A stretch of DNA of 64,000 bases from positions 62,001 through 126,000 of the forward strand of contig PEDN01001355.1 in NCBI GenBank assembly GCA_003864495.1, given 5' to 3'. The translations under genes were made by a program, and so were the position numbers. A model generated the notes under the pieces. The model worked only from the letters and a program-made list of their open reading frames with translations. It did no database searches and was not told the DNA's origin. Each line of letters begins with the position of its first letter. The first letter of the stretch is position 1. Source of the DNA: Nemopilema nomurai (taxonomy: Eukaryota; Cnidaria; Scyphozoa; Rhizostomeae; Rhizostomatidae). This document shows positions 13,706 through 24,870 of this stretch, piece by piece.

Positions 13706-16700
13706 TTATTCAATGTCACTTTCTTCTTGGAAGTAGTCATCTTTCTCTTCACTGTCACTGTCCGTGTCAAATTGGTTACTGGTGTGGAAGGCCTGAGATA
13801 CATTCGCAACCAACTCTTCTTCCTGGTCACCCCATCCGCTTTTGCAGTCGTTGATCTAGAATGAAGAGCAGTTAACATTCTCTTCATGAGTAGAAAACAT
13901 ACTTTGCTCCAAAACAGAAGCAAAATACTGTCCGATGATCCATTATTGCAATGATCAGTAGCAGCCGTGAGAAAATCCTCTACGAATACTAATTAGGAAC
14001 CAAACAAAACTAAAAACACTTTGCAAAAAGATAACCAAACTATGCAGCAAAGAACTGGGAAATTTTCCATCACCAGTCTTCACATTTTGTTTTGTTTGAT
14101 TTTGATTTCCAAACACATTCGAAGTACAAAACCACCTGCTGACTACAAAATGCGTGAAAACAAAACACTCCATACTTACACCCGGTAATCTGGCATTCAC
14201 TGGCATTTTCTTGCGCATCTTCTGATACCTCATCATGTAAGCATCAGCCTCATCCCTGAAAGATACCAGGCAAAGCATTAAGCATCTTTCATTCTTCAAT
14301 ACATGACCAGACCGCTCTCTCTACAGCAACCGATATGTTCAAAGATGCGGTTGATCCATTATTGAATGTCATTAAAAACAAATATCATCAACCAATGGTT
14401 CTGTCTATTTCGCCTGACCAGGGAAGGAAGACGATACTGTAAATTATAGCAACCGCAGACCGAGTGCGCATTGAAAAGTCCAATATTTTCGGACTGCATA
14501 CAAGAAACGTAGAAACGTTACCGTAGCCCAAATAAAAAAGAACTTCAGTCGCTTATAGTAGAGTGCTTGAAATAACGAATATTGTACAATAGCATGCTTT
14601 TTAAGCGACCTTCCCTACCCTAGTCCGACACCGATAGGCAGTCGAGTTTGCAAGAAATGTCTTCCTTGCCAATGAGGCATTAATCCATTAGAGGTCGCTT
14701 AACCAGCCAAATACGGTGTAAATTCGAAAAATGTTACGCAGTACCTCTCAGCAGTAACCAAAGATCCTGTTGCAGGTAAGCTGACGTCAGATTCTGATGA
14801 GGAGTAGGCTGGCGAAGAGGGTGAAGACAAATAGTCTTCTTCTTCATCTTCACAGAAGACGTTCGAACTGAAAACCGCGGATATTTTGCTCGGATCAAGA
14901 GGAAGCTAGAAAAATCAAAAGCAATGTTTGGCAATCTAGAAAAAATTTTCAGTCACAGTTCAGTACAATATCACGTTTTCGATGAAGTGCACAAGAGATG
15001 CACTAAAAGCAAAGTCCTGAAATGATGTACCATTGCTTAGATGGAAAGAGTGAATCAATTTACCAACTGCTTGGCGACAAACGAAAGACCAGTCATGAAT
15101 TGAATAAGTTCAAACAATTAAAGAATATCTAAATTTAGCGAAGATCGAAAAGTTGAAAAAGATCGAACAATAAAAAAAGATCAAACAATTTAAGGTAAGA
15201 TAAGTTTGAACAATTGGAGGAGATCCGACAATTCAAGAAGCTTTAACAATAAAAAAAGATTTAAAAATTGAAGAAGATCTAACAATCAAAGAAGATCAAA
15301 CAATTGAAGAAGATGAATCAAACCTTGATTTGCTTTTTTCGATTCCTGTATGGTGTCGATTCGAATATGTCGTCCTGGTAATCACGATCCTGGGCCTCTA
15401 GAAACTGCCTCATTTGTTTCTTCCGTCGCAAAGTTCCTCTTGCAGCGGTAACGACATCTCGGAAGTTCGCTCCTGAACGGGGCAACAGAGAGTGAGTGAA
15501 TTGGCAAATCAATAACAAAGGATGTGAACTTTCGTTGGCATTCATTAGACAATGACTACATAATTGATGCGCAGTGAGACATGTACCAAGCAATCAACGA
15601 AGCAGTTATATCAAAGTAAAAACATCAGAATGAGACAATAGATATTAGAAGGTCAACCCCTCGACACTAACAATCAAGCTTAGCATTGGTGAATATCCGA
15701 ATGGGTTCCAAAATTTAGACAAATGCAAAAACTGCAAAAGTTAAATTGGAGTTTGGATTAAATCGGATAGAAAATTAAAGAATGAAGCTGCACGCCGTGT
15801 TTGGGTATGAATACGAGTAGTTCAAAAAGACAAAGCTCTGAGTAATAGCCTTGAGGAATACCTGGTTCGACTTGTAAATGGTCAACTTTCTTTGTTCTCT
15901 TCTTGGCAATTGCAGGCGCTTTCTCAGAATGCTTGCGCATAAGCTCGAACTTCCTTTGACATTCAGCGGGGGCTCTTGTGCCGACGTAATCCGAAATCTT
16001 CTCCCAAAAATACGGACGGTCGGGTTGAAATCGAGCAAGAGCTCTAAAAAACATCCACCAGTAAGGTAAAAACTGAATAAAAAAACTGAAAGACTTTTCT
16101 AAAAGATGTGTTTCATCGGGTCATGGCAACAACATACTAGTTTGGAACTCTTTCACTTAATCTGATTTGACTACCATTATATATTCATCTACCTCAAAAA
16201 ACCCTTTTCAGCAAACTAAGCACTCCAACATCAAGCTCCCTATGATTAAAACCATGTCGATTAGTTAAAACAACTTTTCACAATGTTTTCCCTCGCCATA
16301 TAGCGGAGCACTCAATGAAGGACTCCCAAAATTCAAAACAAGGGTTTTCATAGTAACACACTGGTACAGTAAAAATTAAATGAAAAACCTTCCAGAAAAA
16401 AATTCGTTATAATAAAAATAAAAACTTACAACTTCAGACTTTCAACTTCATCAGGATCCCAATCCTCTTCGATCACTCGTCTTTCGCTTGTTCCTTCTTT
16501 GAGTCCTTTAGACCTCCACATAGAATCACTCATCCGCAACGCATTTGCGTTCGAGCCAAGCGAGAAACAGCTCTTTAGATGGCTCCTGGATGATCCTTTC
16601 GGGTGTTCCAACACTAACCTAGAATCACTTGCCTGCATCAGCTGTTCCCTCGGGGAGACATAGACCGAAGGGAATCCTTTCCGACGGGCAATCGCCTGAT

Positions 16701-19700
16701 CCCTCGGGGACGCTGTTCTATGGCCTCTACGTCTCTTCTTAATGCGACACTCGTATGGCGAAACATGTCTAGTTGGCACTTCTGAGTGCAGTGGTGTGTA
16801 GCTACCCATCTGCTGAAGTGCCCTGCTGTCCTTCATTTCATCGACGTGATGATTAGCAGAGGCAGTCACGTGGCTAGAATCTACTATTCGGGTGAAGGAA
16901 GAGTCCGGATACTTAGGGGCTTCGACAAAAGCATCCCGAGAATGACGTGATTCAGTTGCGCGGTAAAAAGAAGCTTGCGGGTGCTTGAGAGGTCCGGCAA
17001 AAGGTGTTGCAGAACCGGCAGTGTTATAAAGTCTCTCAGACGTCCGGTCCAGATGATGTAGACTGTCCGTTGAAGAGTGTATTTCTCTGCTTATTTGTTG
17101 AATCCTTTCTAATGCTGTGTCCGGTTTCAGATCCGCCTTTGGCCTATTATTTTGCATCCTTCGGCGTCTTCGTAGCACTTGATCTCCCCTTTCTCCACCT
17201 TCAGACGCAGTAGAAGCTGGAACGGCTTTTTGCACTGCTGCAGACCGGCCCTGACTGACAATCTCCGCCTGATGACCGGACGATGGAATCCGATGAGAAC
17301 TCAGCCTTCGATGACGTCCAGTGCCTCTGGTCAATCGCTTTTGCTGCAGAAACAACTCGGTCGAATTTGACATGGAGCGAAATGGCGATTCCCCGTCAAG
17401 GTAAGGCGTAGCAGCGGCTTCAAACGCAGGGAAGGTGATTCCCTGGTCATGGACGTCAGCCACTGACGAAATTTCAGTGACTCTAGACGCTCTTTCATTC
17501 AGGTTTACGCCGGTAGATGCTGTCGTTGGATCACAAGAACTGAAATTAGGCCTCGCTGATCCATCAACATAATCAGATTCTTCTTCTTCTCCACAGCAAA
17601 AATCAGCTACCAATCTTCTGTTGAAAGACTTTCCAGGGCTGATGACTTTAGGTGAGGTTGCGAAACGTACTTTCTTTGTCCTACCTGGCACCAAGTCAGG
17701 AAATCGACTGACTTTCATTGCAGAATCTCTTTGATATGAAAGTTTTTCTGATACGGGCTTCAGCCTTCTGGTGGCACGGTACCTTCCTTGATTGTATGCA
17801 CCCGATTCAATACAACCTACCATATCAGAGGGTTTGACATCCTCCTCCCCCACTTGCCACCCAATCCCGGTCCATTTTAGGGGTTCTAAACTAACGAAAG
17901 GCCCCCATTTAGGAATCATTCCACACGTTGTGACATCTACTTCCTTAGGGTCATTCGGCAAATGATGGGTATCCTCACTTTTGCTTTTATCTCTAACTTG
18001 TTTTCTTTCTTCAACTTTGACTTTGGCTCGGTCTTTGGAAAAAATTATTTGAGAACCAGGCAGTAAATCATCCTCTCTAAATTTTGTAGTCCATTCTTGA
18101 AGACAATCCATTTTGGCTTCACTTGCAAAATCTGGCTTTCGGTCAGGTCCTCTGCGGTCTCTTCTGTGTTTACCTTCAAAAACAAAGAAGGATGCTAATT
18201 TGCAAATACTACCTCTGACCAAAGTTTTGATTTAAAATGAGGATAATGGAGTGTCATGGGTATAAATTGAAGCTACAGAATATTACAAGCTCAGGGGTGT
18301 TCAACTTAGTACCCCGTAAACTCCACTACATAGCGTTTAGACTACACTAGCTGCTCAAAAGGAATTAAAAATATAGAAACCCATTCCGGGAACCATGTTT
18401 TGAATGTTTTGAAACTGTCTAAGAAGATTCATCCCACTGACTAGACTCACTTTTATTTGGTCTGATTGGCGATTGTTCAACTTTCAGTGCTTCCTTATCA
18501 ACTTTCATGGTCCTCCCTTTCCTAGTGGAGGACCTCCCTGCCTGAAGGTCTTCCCAATCCTTGTTCTCTCCATAGCTGCTACATTTGCTCTGTGAGTTAT
18601 CATCCTTTCCCTCCGCTTTTATCGTGTACTTTATTTCTTGCTTCAGGCTACATGAAGATGATGGTGAACGGATAATATGGGAAATTATTAAAACTTCATC
18701 CACTGGGAAGCTAAAGATTGTATCTGGTTTTGGCTCAGATTCGATCTTGCATCTTTTGGTTGGAGCCGAAGTCCCATCCATTGAGTTTCCATCATTCAAG
18801 TCTACCCAGTCCTTCATTTTACGCTTTGCAAGATTGCATTTTCTGGCAGTATTTGACGGTTCTAAGAAATCAAGAAATACAAGACCTATTAGCAAAGATC
18901 ATCAACAGAAAACTTTTTGCGCTTAATAGCAGCAAGAACCATACTGGCAAATAATAAAATGATTGGGACATTCAATAAGATATTTAGGAACCTACTTTCA
19001 TCCTGCGAGAATCTTTCTACTTTTCCAGACAACAAATCATCTTGAGGCAGATGGCTGAAAAAACAGGGAAGAATTAGACATTCATGCAAAAGACAACATC
19101 TATTACATATCTCTTAAAATTACATTTACCTTTTTTGACTTACAATCATACCTTTATTCCCAACAAAATTGCTGCTTCAAAATTCATTTGGAAATGCAAA
19201 AACTTTGCAGGCCTCTAAAAGCATCTGACAAGCATTTCATTATACTAGAAAAACCAGGAAACTATGGCTTAACAAGCCCTTGCAATTACAATTTGGTAGT
19301 CTGCAAAAAACAGTTGTAATTGTCACATAACTCAGGAGTGAAATCACCAAAAATATTAAATTATTTGTTGCCTGCATTTAGAATAGTGTTTTAAATCACA
19401 AAAATACATAGTTTTGACTTTGCAAAGTTTTGCCTTTGAAAAATTCTCGAAATTGGAAATGCAAGAAAAAAATGAAATATGCTACCATGAGAAAAAAATT
19501 TCAAATCAAATTTGAAAGCAAGAAAACAAAAATATTACCTAGTTTCATTGCTTACAAGCAGTTTTTCTATAATAACACGCCAGTTTCTTGGAAAACCATA
19601 TTTAAACAGGTCTATGACGGCAGTAGGAAAGTCTGCAAAACACAAAGTTTGTTAAAAGGAAATATTTAACATTTAAAGGTGGACAAAGAATTCTACCTTA

Positions 19701-22199
19701 TTACATTTTAAAAGCATGTTATATTCCTGCCACATAATGCAATTATTAATACAATCAACTTTAACTTCTGTCTAGTATGACAATAAAATTGGTTGGTGTA
19801 TTAATGACAGGAATCTTACAAATCTTATTTACATTTCATCCAATCAAATATGAATTTTAGCAGGCAGTGTATATATATAATAAATTTGTTCAAGATACTT
19901 TGGCTCTCCTGGTGCCTCAAACCCAGTGTTGGTAGAGTTCAAGGTAAAATTTGGCTGGCAAGTTATCAAACTAACAGAGAAGGAGAGAGTTTACCAACTT
20001 GCATGAAATCTGCAACATTACAAAATGGTACTTCGAAGTTGGTTATATCTGGAGGATTTACCCTGAACCATCCAATTTCATTGTCAACACAAATACATTG
20101 AAAAAATTTCCTTGATTAAGTATTTACAAAAATCTTTCTAACAAAAAAAAGCAATATACTTATTTTCCTTAGATCTAGCTCATCCAGAACTTGCTTTTAT
20201 AAAAATTCCTTCATCAAAAATGTATACTTAAAAATAAATTTGAAAGTAAAATGAAAATTCATCAAAGACATACTATTCTCTCGCATTGCTTTTTCATTTA
20301 TTTCATTCTCAAGTTGATAAACTGATCCAGATATTGTCATCAGTTTTCTAGGGTTGTTATCAATTCGCTCCTTCACAATGGTAGAGTGCCAGATACTACT
20401 TTCAATCTTGGTCTCATCTCCATAAGAAATGCTGAAAAAGGATGCAAGGATGTGAAAGTAAGAGAAAAGCAATAAAAACTGACTGTTCAATGTAAAAAGT
20501 GGCCAAAGAGCCAGGTAGCAACAACAATGATACAAAATTGAATAATAGGGGGCCCAACAATAACAAATATGAGAAAGAGACGAGAGTGATTTTTTTTTCT
20601 TGTGATCCAGTAGCAAAATCTTTGTGGATAAGCAAGTGTAAAATTTCAGAAGCCATTTGAAAAACAACAAATGGAAGAATGTTTTCAAGATGACAAGCAT
20701 AACATTTTAGCCTTGAAAGACAAAATGGCTTGTGAAGAGGTAGAGGTTTAAACTGAAAGTTAAATTACAATATTCTTCTTTTTTAGAAGGATTTGCATGC
20801 AAGTCATTTAGAATGCGATATCAAATAAACATAAACAATAAGATGCATTCTTACATTCTCTTTCCATTAACAATAAGTGATCTCTGACTTGTTATTGATA
20901 TGTACCAATCATCAAGTTTGGTGACTTGGACAGACCCACAAAACTTGGCCTGAGCTGATTGAGTCTTGTGCTCTTCATCTTCATCAAAGAGCAAAAAGTC
21001 CATCGGAAACATTTCAATAGGCTCCTGTCGTGTCTTTTCCATTACTGTTATGCAATTTCTTAACCTTTCAAGTATTGTTTCCTCTTCCTTTTTGTCAAAA
21101 GACACGGTAACATCTTCTGTAAAATCTTCTAGTTCATCTTCAGAGTAATCATCTGAAATTTCTCTTTCAAGTTCTGCCTCTAGTTCATCAAGGGTCATTC
21201 CTGGCAGATCCAGTTCTGCCTCATGGCAATACTAAAATATTTTAAGGTGTTATTTTTAAGTGGCAAAACATTATACAAAAAAAACATTTTATCAACAATA
21301 ATTACATTTAATTAACAACATTTAATAAACATTTAATCAATTATAATCAATATATATATTTTTTATATATATAGTATTGTTTATTGGTTAATGACCAATT
21401 TTGATATTTGCTTTGATATATACACACTACTTTTTAAGTATATCAAAACAGCTATCAATGAAAATGATATTTGGGCAATAATACTCACAAATGTCTATTC
21501 GAGTGTTGAGTTGAAATATATATACATATATAGTATTGTTTATGTGTTTATGACCCATTTTGATATTTGCTTTGTAGGAAACGAGTTGGCGGCCATTTTA
21601 GGTCAGTTTTGGCGGGCTTTTTGGCAGGACGTAAAGGCAAACATTTATTACCTGCTTATAAGAATAAACTTTAGATAGCCACATTCGATGATTCATGAGT
21701 TAAATTTGTATAAAATTTTGTAAAAAAAATTAATTAGTCTGTGCATAATAAAAACGGTTGAATTTTTGTATGACACAGCTAGCTGGGGCCTAAGTACGTC
21801 AGTAGACATAATGTCTCTATAGGCGAACAGCGAATTCCATGCACAACAAGAAGGTATCAGCACCAAATAAATTTTGTAAAAATCTACCTTAGCTTCAATG
21901 CGTTCCAGGTCTTCAAGATAGTTGTTCATAACTGTCTTTGATGTGTCCTCTAAAGCAAATCGTTATCTAAAAGTTCTCCTGATCGATCAACAGCGGCCAT
22001 CATCAAAGGTGCGTCGATGTTGAGAAGACTGGACCGAGCATCCTATTGTTTTGAGTTTGCGGCTGAGGAAGTTCATTGGAGCCATTGACTTGGGAGTGGC
22101 TAGGCGGGAAGATTCAAGCAGACTACAAAGGGGAAACATGGAACCCGGTGCGGAGAGCAAGTGAATCGTAAAATCGTTCAAGTTGAAGCAAGCAGTCAT
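13706..22199 (-). CDS. MIS18BP1: Mis18-binding protein 1 / KNL2 homologue (SANTA + SANT)
   Basis: In known systems this protein works with Mis18 proteins at centromeres after mitosis to license CENP-A loading. Exons on the minus strand, joined by matching phases: 21949-21888, 21231-20855, 20431-20274, 19632-19539, 19054-18996, 18861-18451, 18173-16430, 16043-15862, 15472-15324, 14905-14745, 14255-14180, 13855-13706 (stop TAA 13708-13706). From the first of these they encode about 1206 residues, close to the ~1130 of the human protein. A SANTA domain (start KLDDWYISITSQRS, then SSIWHSTIVKERI, end LFKYGFPRNW) spans 20925-19567. A SANT domain (WDPDEVESLKL / PYFWEKISDYVGTRAPAEC) spans the 16430/16043 junction. 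A C-terminal RRKKQMRQFL...DDIFESTPY block resembles the vertebrate C-terminus. The 1.74-kb exon is basic and Ser-rich. I saw no CENP-C motif. The N-terminal exon (candidate ATG 22199) is not securely joined. Confidence 0.88.
15095..15315. repeat. Degenerate ~20-bp repeat in a MIS18BP1 intron
   Basis: Words such as GAAGATCAAACAATTGAAG and GATCGAACAATAAAAAA recur roughly every 18-24 bp across this intron, next to the exon that ends at 15324. The copies vary in length and sequence, so this is an old, decayed minisatellite. It does not overlap a supported exon. Confidence 0.6.
15925..16475 (-). other. MIS18BP1: SANT/Myb-like domain of MIS18BP1
   Basis: The domain starts with EEDWDPDEVESLK at the end of the 1.74-kb exon and continues after an intron (donor GTAAGT at 16429, acceptor TTTTTTAG at 16044) with LALARFQPDRPYFWEKI, SDYVGTRAPAECQRKFELM. 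The three spaced aromatic positions of SANT repeats are present (W in DWDPDE, W in YFWEKI, F in QRKFEL). The VGTR-x-x-x-EC-x-x-K core is the form seen in MIS18BP1 rather than in transcription-factor Myb repeats. Confidence 0.88.
19567..20925 (-). other. MIS18BP1: SANTA domain of MIS18BP1, split over three exons
   Basis: The SANTA (SANT-associated) domain is about 90 residues long and marks KNL2/MIS18BP1 proteins. Its first strand (LDDWYISI...LIVNGKR) closes the exon ending at 20855 with donor GTAAGA. The middle (WHSTIVKERIDNN, then ISGSVYQLEN) lies in 20431-20274. The conserved end (FKYGFPRNW) lies in 19632-19539. Phases are 2, 1 and 2 and all joins are in frame. The preceding 21050-21200 stretch is strongly acidic. 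A competing open frame around 19990-20090 is skipped because it breaks the phase and the domain reads through without it. Confidence 0.9.
22010..22199 (-). CDS. Candidate first coding exon of MIS18BP1
   Basis: An ATG at 22199 opens a 70-codon frame directly upstream of the first secure exon (21949). It contains TPKSMAPMNFLSRK, loosely like the SP-x-KIF-x-RMK motif near the N-terminus of vertebrate MIS18BP1. The next exon needs a phase-1 donor. Only weak sites such as CCGG|GTTCCA fit, and the frame otherwise hits a stop at 21987. The start of the protein therefore remains uncertain; a different first exon between 22.2 and 24.3 kb is possible. Confidence 0.35.
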
Positions 22200-23719
22200 G
22201 GCGATGGAGTTTTAACGAAGAGCCAAATAAGAAAGACTTTGCAATTTTTAGTTTCTATAAACTCAAGTAATCAGCAATGCACAAATAATTTGATCAAATG
22301 TTAATGACTGTTAAATGTGCAGCTTTGACCAAGTACTTCTTATTGCCATTTCAAAAAATAAAGATACAGGCAGCACTTCTTGACTGCGAATCAAGTTAAT
22401 ATTTGGATCAATAAGGTCAGCGGAAACTATTGACAATTGACTCTCTACATAATGAAGGATTGTTCCGATTAACACTCAGGAACTGAGTAATGATAATTCC
22501 ATGTGCTAGCTCAATGCGATTTTAGCTTCTGAATCTCGATTGACAATCATTGGATTGGGTGGTGGCATTTTCAGCTGGGTTCTCAATTTAGCCTTTGCAC
22601 GGAGTGAACAACTGCAAACATGGATGTAGGCCATCATCGCCCGCAATCAAGTACGAATAAAAAGCATTTCCACTGTATTTGACAATGTCTGGCTAACTGA
22701 AAACTTCATATGGGGTATTGATGGTGGGGTCCAGTAGTGAAAGTATCTGTAAATGCTGGGGGCATTTGTACTCCCGACACAAAAATGACCCCAGCTCGAG
22801 CATTTGGGCTTTCTAGAATGAACTATCAACAAGTCACAGTTTCATAGCTTTAGAAAAAATAGATGGCATCATTAACGTCCACTTTTCATTAAAAACGAAC
22901 TCGGTGTATTTTGAGATGGTTTGTTGTGACTTTCCCGCTCATATTGACACAGGTTGTATAACAAAACCCAATACATTTAGTGCTTTTTCAATCTTTAGTT
23001 GGTGTAATTGTGATAGACACCATGGCCAACTGCAGTTCACTTCTTCGAAACCACAAATCTATACCCTATATAAAAGTGTATATCAATAAAAATTTCCTTT
23101 TTTCTTCCTAAAATTTCCTGTTTCAAGACTCTCAGGCAGATACTCTTTTTCGAAAGATCACGAGTCTAAAGTTGATCTCTAAATTGCTTGAAAACGAAAC
23201 TGAAACGAAGATTAGTTTTGGATTGAAAGAAAAACTTCAATTGATAATCGAAAATCAATACAGGAGTAACAATGATTTCTTCACTATACCTTTATGACCA
23301 ATGAATTTGTGAATGCTATGCTAATTCAAAAAATACTAATGCTGGAAAAATGAGTGCAGGAAAAGCGGGAAACGAAGTGCGGAGAAAACGCAGGAGCAAG
23401 CGCAGGAACAAAGCTGAAATGCTTAAATAAAAAATACAAAGAAACAAACACAGCTGATCTATTTACAACATTAAACTTCGACATTGTGGACATTTAAAAC
23501 TGTTAATATATATATATAAGACTGTGCGAAACAGCTTTGAAATGTTCTTGAAACGAAAGAGACTAGAGATTCAGTTGCTGAGGTAAATTATCTTATAGGC
23601 ATGATGAATCGACCGATTAATAATTTATCATCGTTAGATAACACCAAGAAGGCATTTCGTAGAAGATATGGTTGTCACAAGCTCACGGGAAGGAGGCCAA
23701 GCCCTGTTCACGAAACTAC
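22200..23719. other. Spacer between MIS18BP1 and TMEM237, first part
   Basis: AT-rich sequence without a supported gene. It should contain the promoter and 5' untranslated part of the minus-strand MIS18BP1 homologue. There is a short TATATATATA run at 23504-23517. Open frames here are below 65 codons and show no family resemblance. Confidence 0.45.
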
Positions 23720-23970
23720 TACGCAGCGCCTTGCTGTTCCCAGCTACGCAGCGCCTTGCTGTTCCCAGCTACGCAGCGCCTTGCTGTTCCCAGCTACGCA
23801 GCGCCTTGCTGTTCCCAGCTACGCAGCGCCTTGCTGTTCCCAGCTACGCAGCGCCTTGCTGTTCCCAGCTACGCAGCGCCTTGCTGTTCCCAGCTACGCA
23901 GCGCCTTGCTGTTCCCAGCTACGCAGCGCCTTGCTGTTCCCATCTACGCAGCACCTTGCTGTTCCCAGCT
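23720..23970. repeat. GC-rich 25-bp minisatellite, ~10 copies
   Basis: The unit TACGCAGCGCCTTGCTGTTC plus CCAGC is repeated head to tail, almost without variation except in the last two copies. It is much richer in G and C than its surroundings, so it is probably a recent expansion. Because 25 is not a multiple of three and the unit has no plus-strand stop in any phase, all three plus frames are open (up to 134 codons). No splice sites or homology suggest translation. Confidence 0.95.
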
Positions 23971-24326
23971 TGCCAGAGTGCCGGACTTTGATCTGACGTT
24001 ATTTTTGACTTCTTCTTTCTCATGTTCAATAATGGCGTTGATATTTTCTAAAGCGAAAAAGGCTCAATCAATGTAATAATGGTCGCAAGTATTAAAAATG
24101 CTAGTAACAGGAGACATTGACGGGTGAGAATTAGATAATTCGTGTGTGTGTTAAAAATCCTAGATTTTCGTTTAGACTGCAAAAAGGTGCAGAAAACTAA
24201 AATAATACATGGGTAATCAATCGTTTTTTCAGCGGTTTTCTAATCAGTCATTAATGAATGTATTTAAACATCTGACGAAGTGGCTGGCCAACATAAAGCA
24301 TGGATCCCAAAAAGTAAAATAGAGAT

Positions 24327-24870
24327 TTATAGAGAATAGAGATAAATAATAATAGAGATTGATAAACAATAATAGAGATTGATAAATAATAATAGAGGTT
24401 GATAAATAATAATAGAGATTGATAAATAAGAATAGAGGTTGATAAATGATAATAGAGATTGATAAATAATAATAGAGATTGATAAATAATAATAGAGGTT
24501 GATAAATAATAATAGAGATTGATAAATGATAATAGAGATTGATAAATAATAATAGAGGTTGATAAATAATAATAGAGATTGATAAATAATAATAGAGATT
24601 GATAAATAATAATAGAGGTTGATAAATAATAATAGAGATTGATAAATAATAATAGAGGTTGATAAATAATAATAGAGATTGATAAATAATAATAAAGGTT
24701 GATAAATAATAATAGAGGTTGATAAATGATAAACGAGATTGATAAATAATAATAGCCTACTGGTTGCAAGGTCATCCATTGGATTTAGTGAAATCGAAAT
24801 CCACCCGAGAACGGCACCCACCGCACGAACCAAATTGATCACGCGCCATGTCGATATCTGACTTGATGAC
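24327..24870 (-). CDS. TMEM237: TMEM237 terminal exon running into a minisatellite
   Basis: The exon begins after acceptor TTGCTTTTAG and encodes TM4 (WRVINLVRAVGAVLGWISIS) followed by NPMDDLATSR, matching the end of the conserved family core. With no stop in between, the same frame enters the 20-bp minisatellite at 24755 and stays open to TAA at 24329-24327. The predicted tail is about 142 residues with a 20-residue period made of words such as LLLFINL, YYYLSTS and IIIYQS, so it is very hydrophobic. Known TMEM237 proteins instead end in a short acidic cytosolic tail. An alternative is splicing at a weak donor (ACCA|GTAGGC near 24763) that would skip the repeat. Confidence 0.75.

Noticed and set aside
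13666..13854. Plus-strand open frame opposite the last MIS18BP1 exon
   Set aside because: It is the antisense of a coding exon with correct splice acceptor and stop, so it is a shadow.
17004..17370. Plus-strand frames opposite the large MIS18BP1 exon
   Set aside because: They are shadows of the 1.74-kb coding exon on the minus strand.
19990..20090. A minus-strand open stretch (GWFRVNPPDITNFEVP) between two SANTA exons, which looked like an extra exon
   Set aside because: No acceptor gives the needed phase without a stop, and the SANTA domain is complete and in frame when the exons at 20274 and 19632 are joined directly.
23601..24076. Three overlapping plus-strand frames of 107-134 codons in the 25-bp minisatellite
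   Set aside because: They are open only because the unit lacks stops; there is no homology, splice context or single preferred frame.
24251..24775. A second minus-strand open frame of 174 codons through the 20-bp minisatellite
   Set aside because: The minisatellite is open in every minus-strand phase. Only the frame continuous with the TMEM237 membrane segment has independent support.
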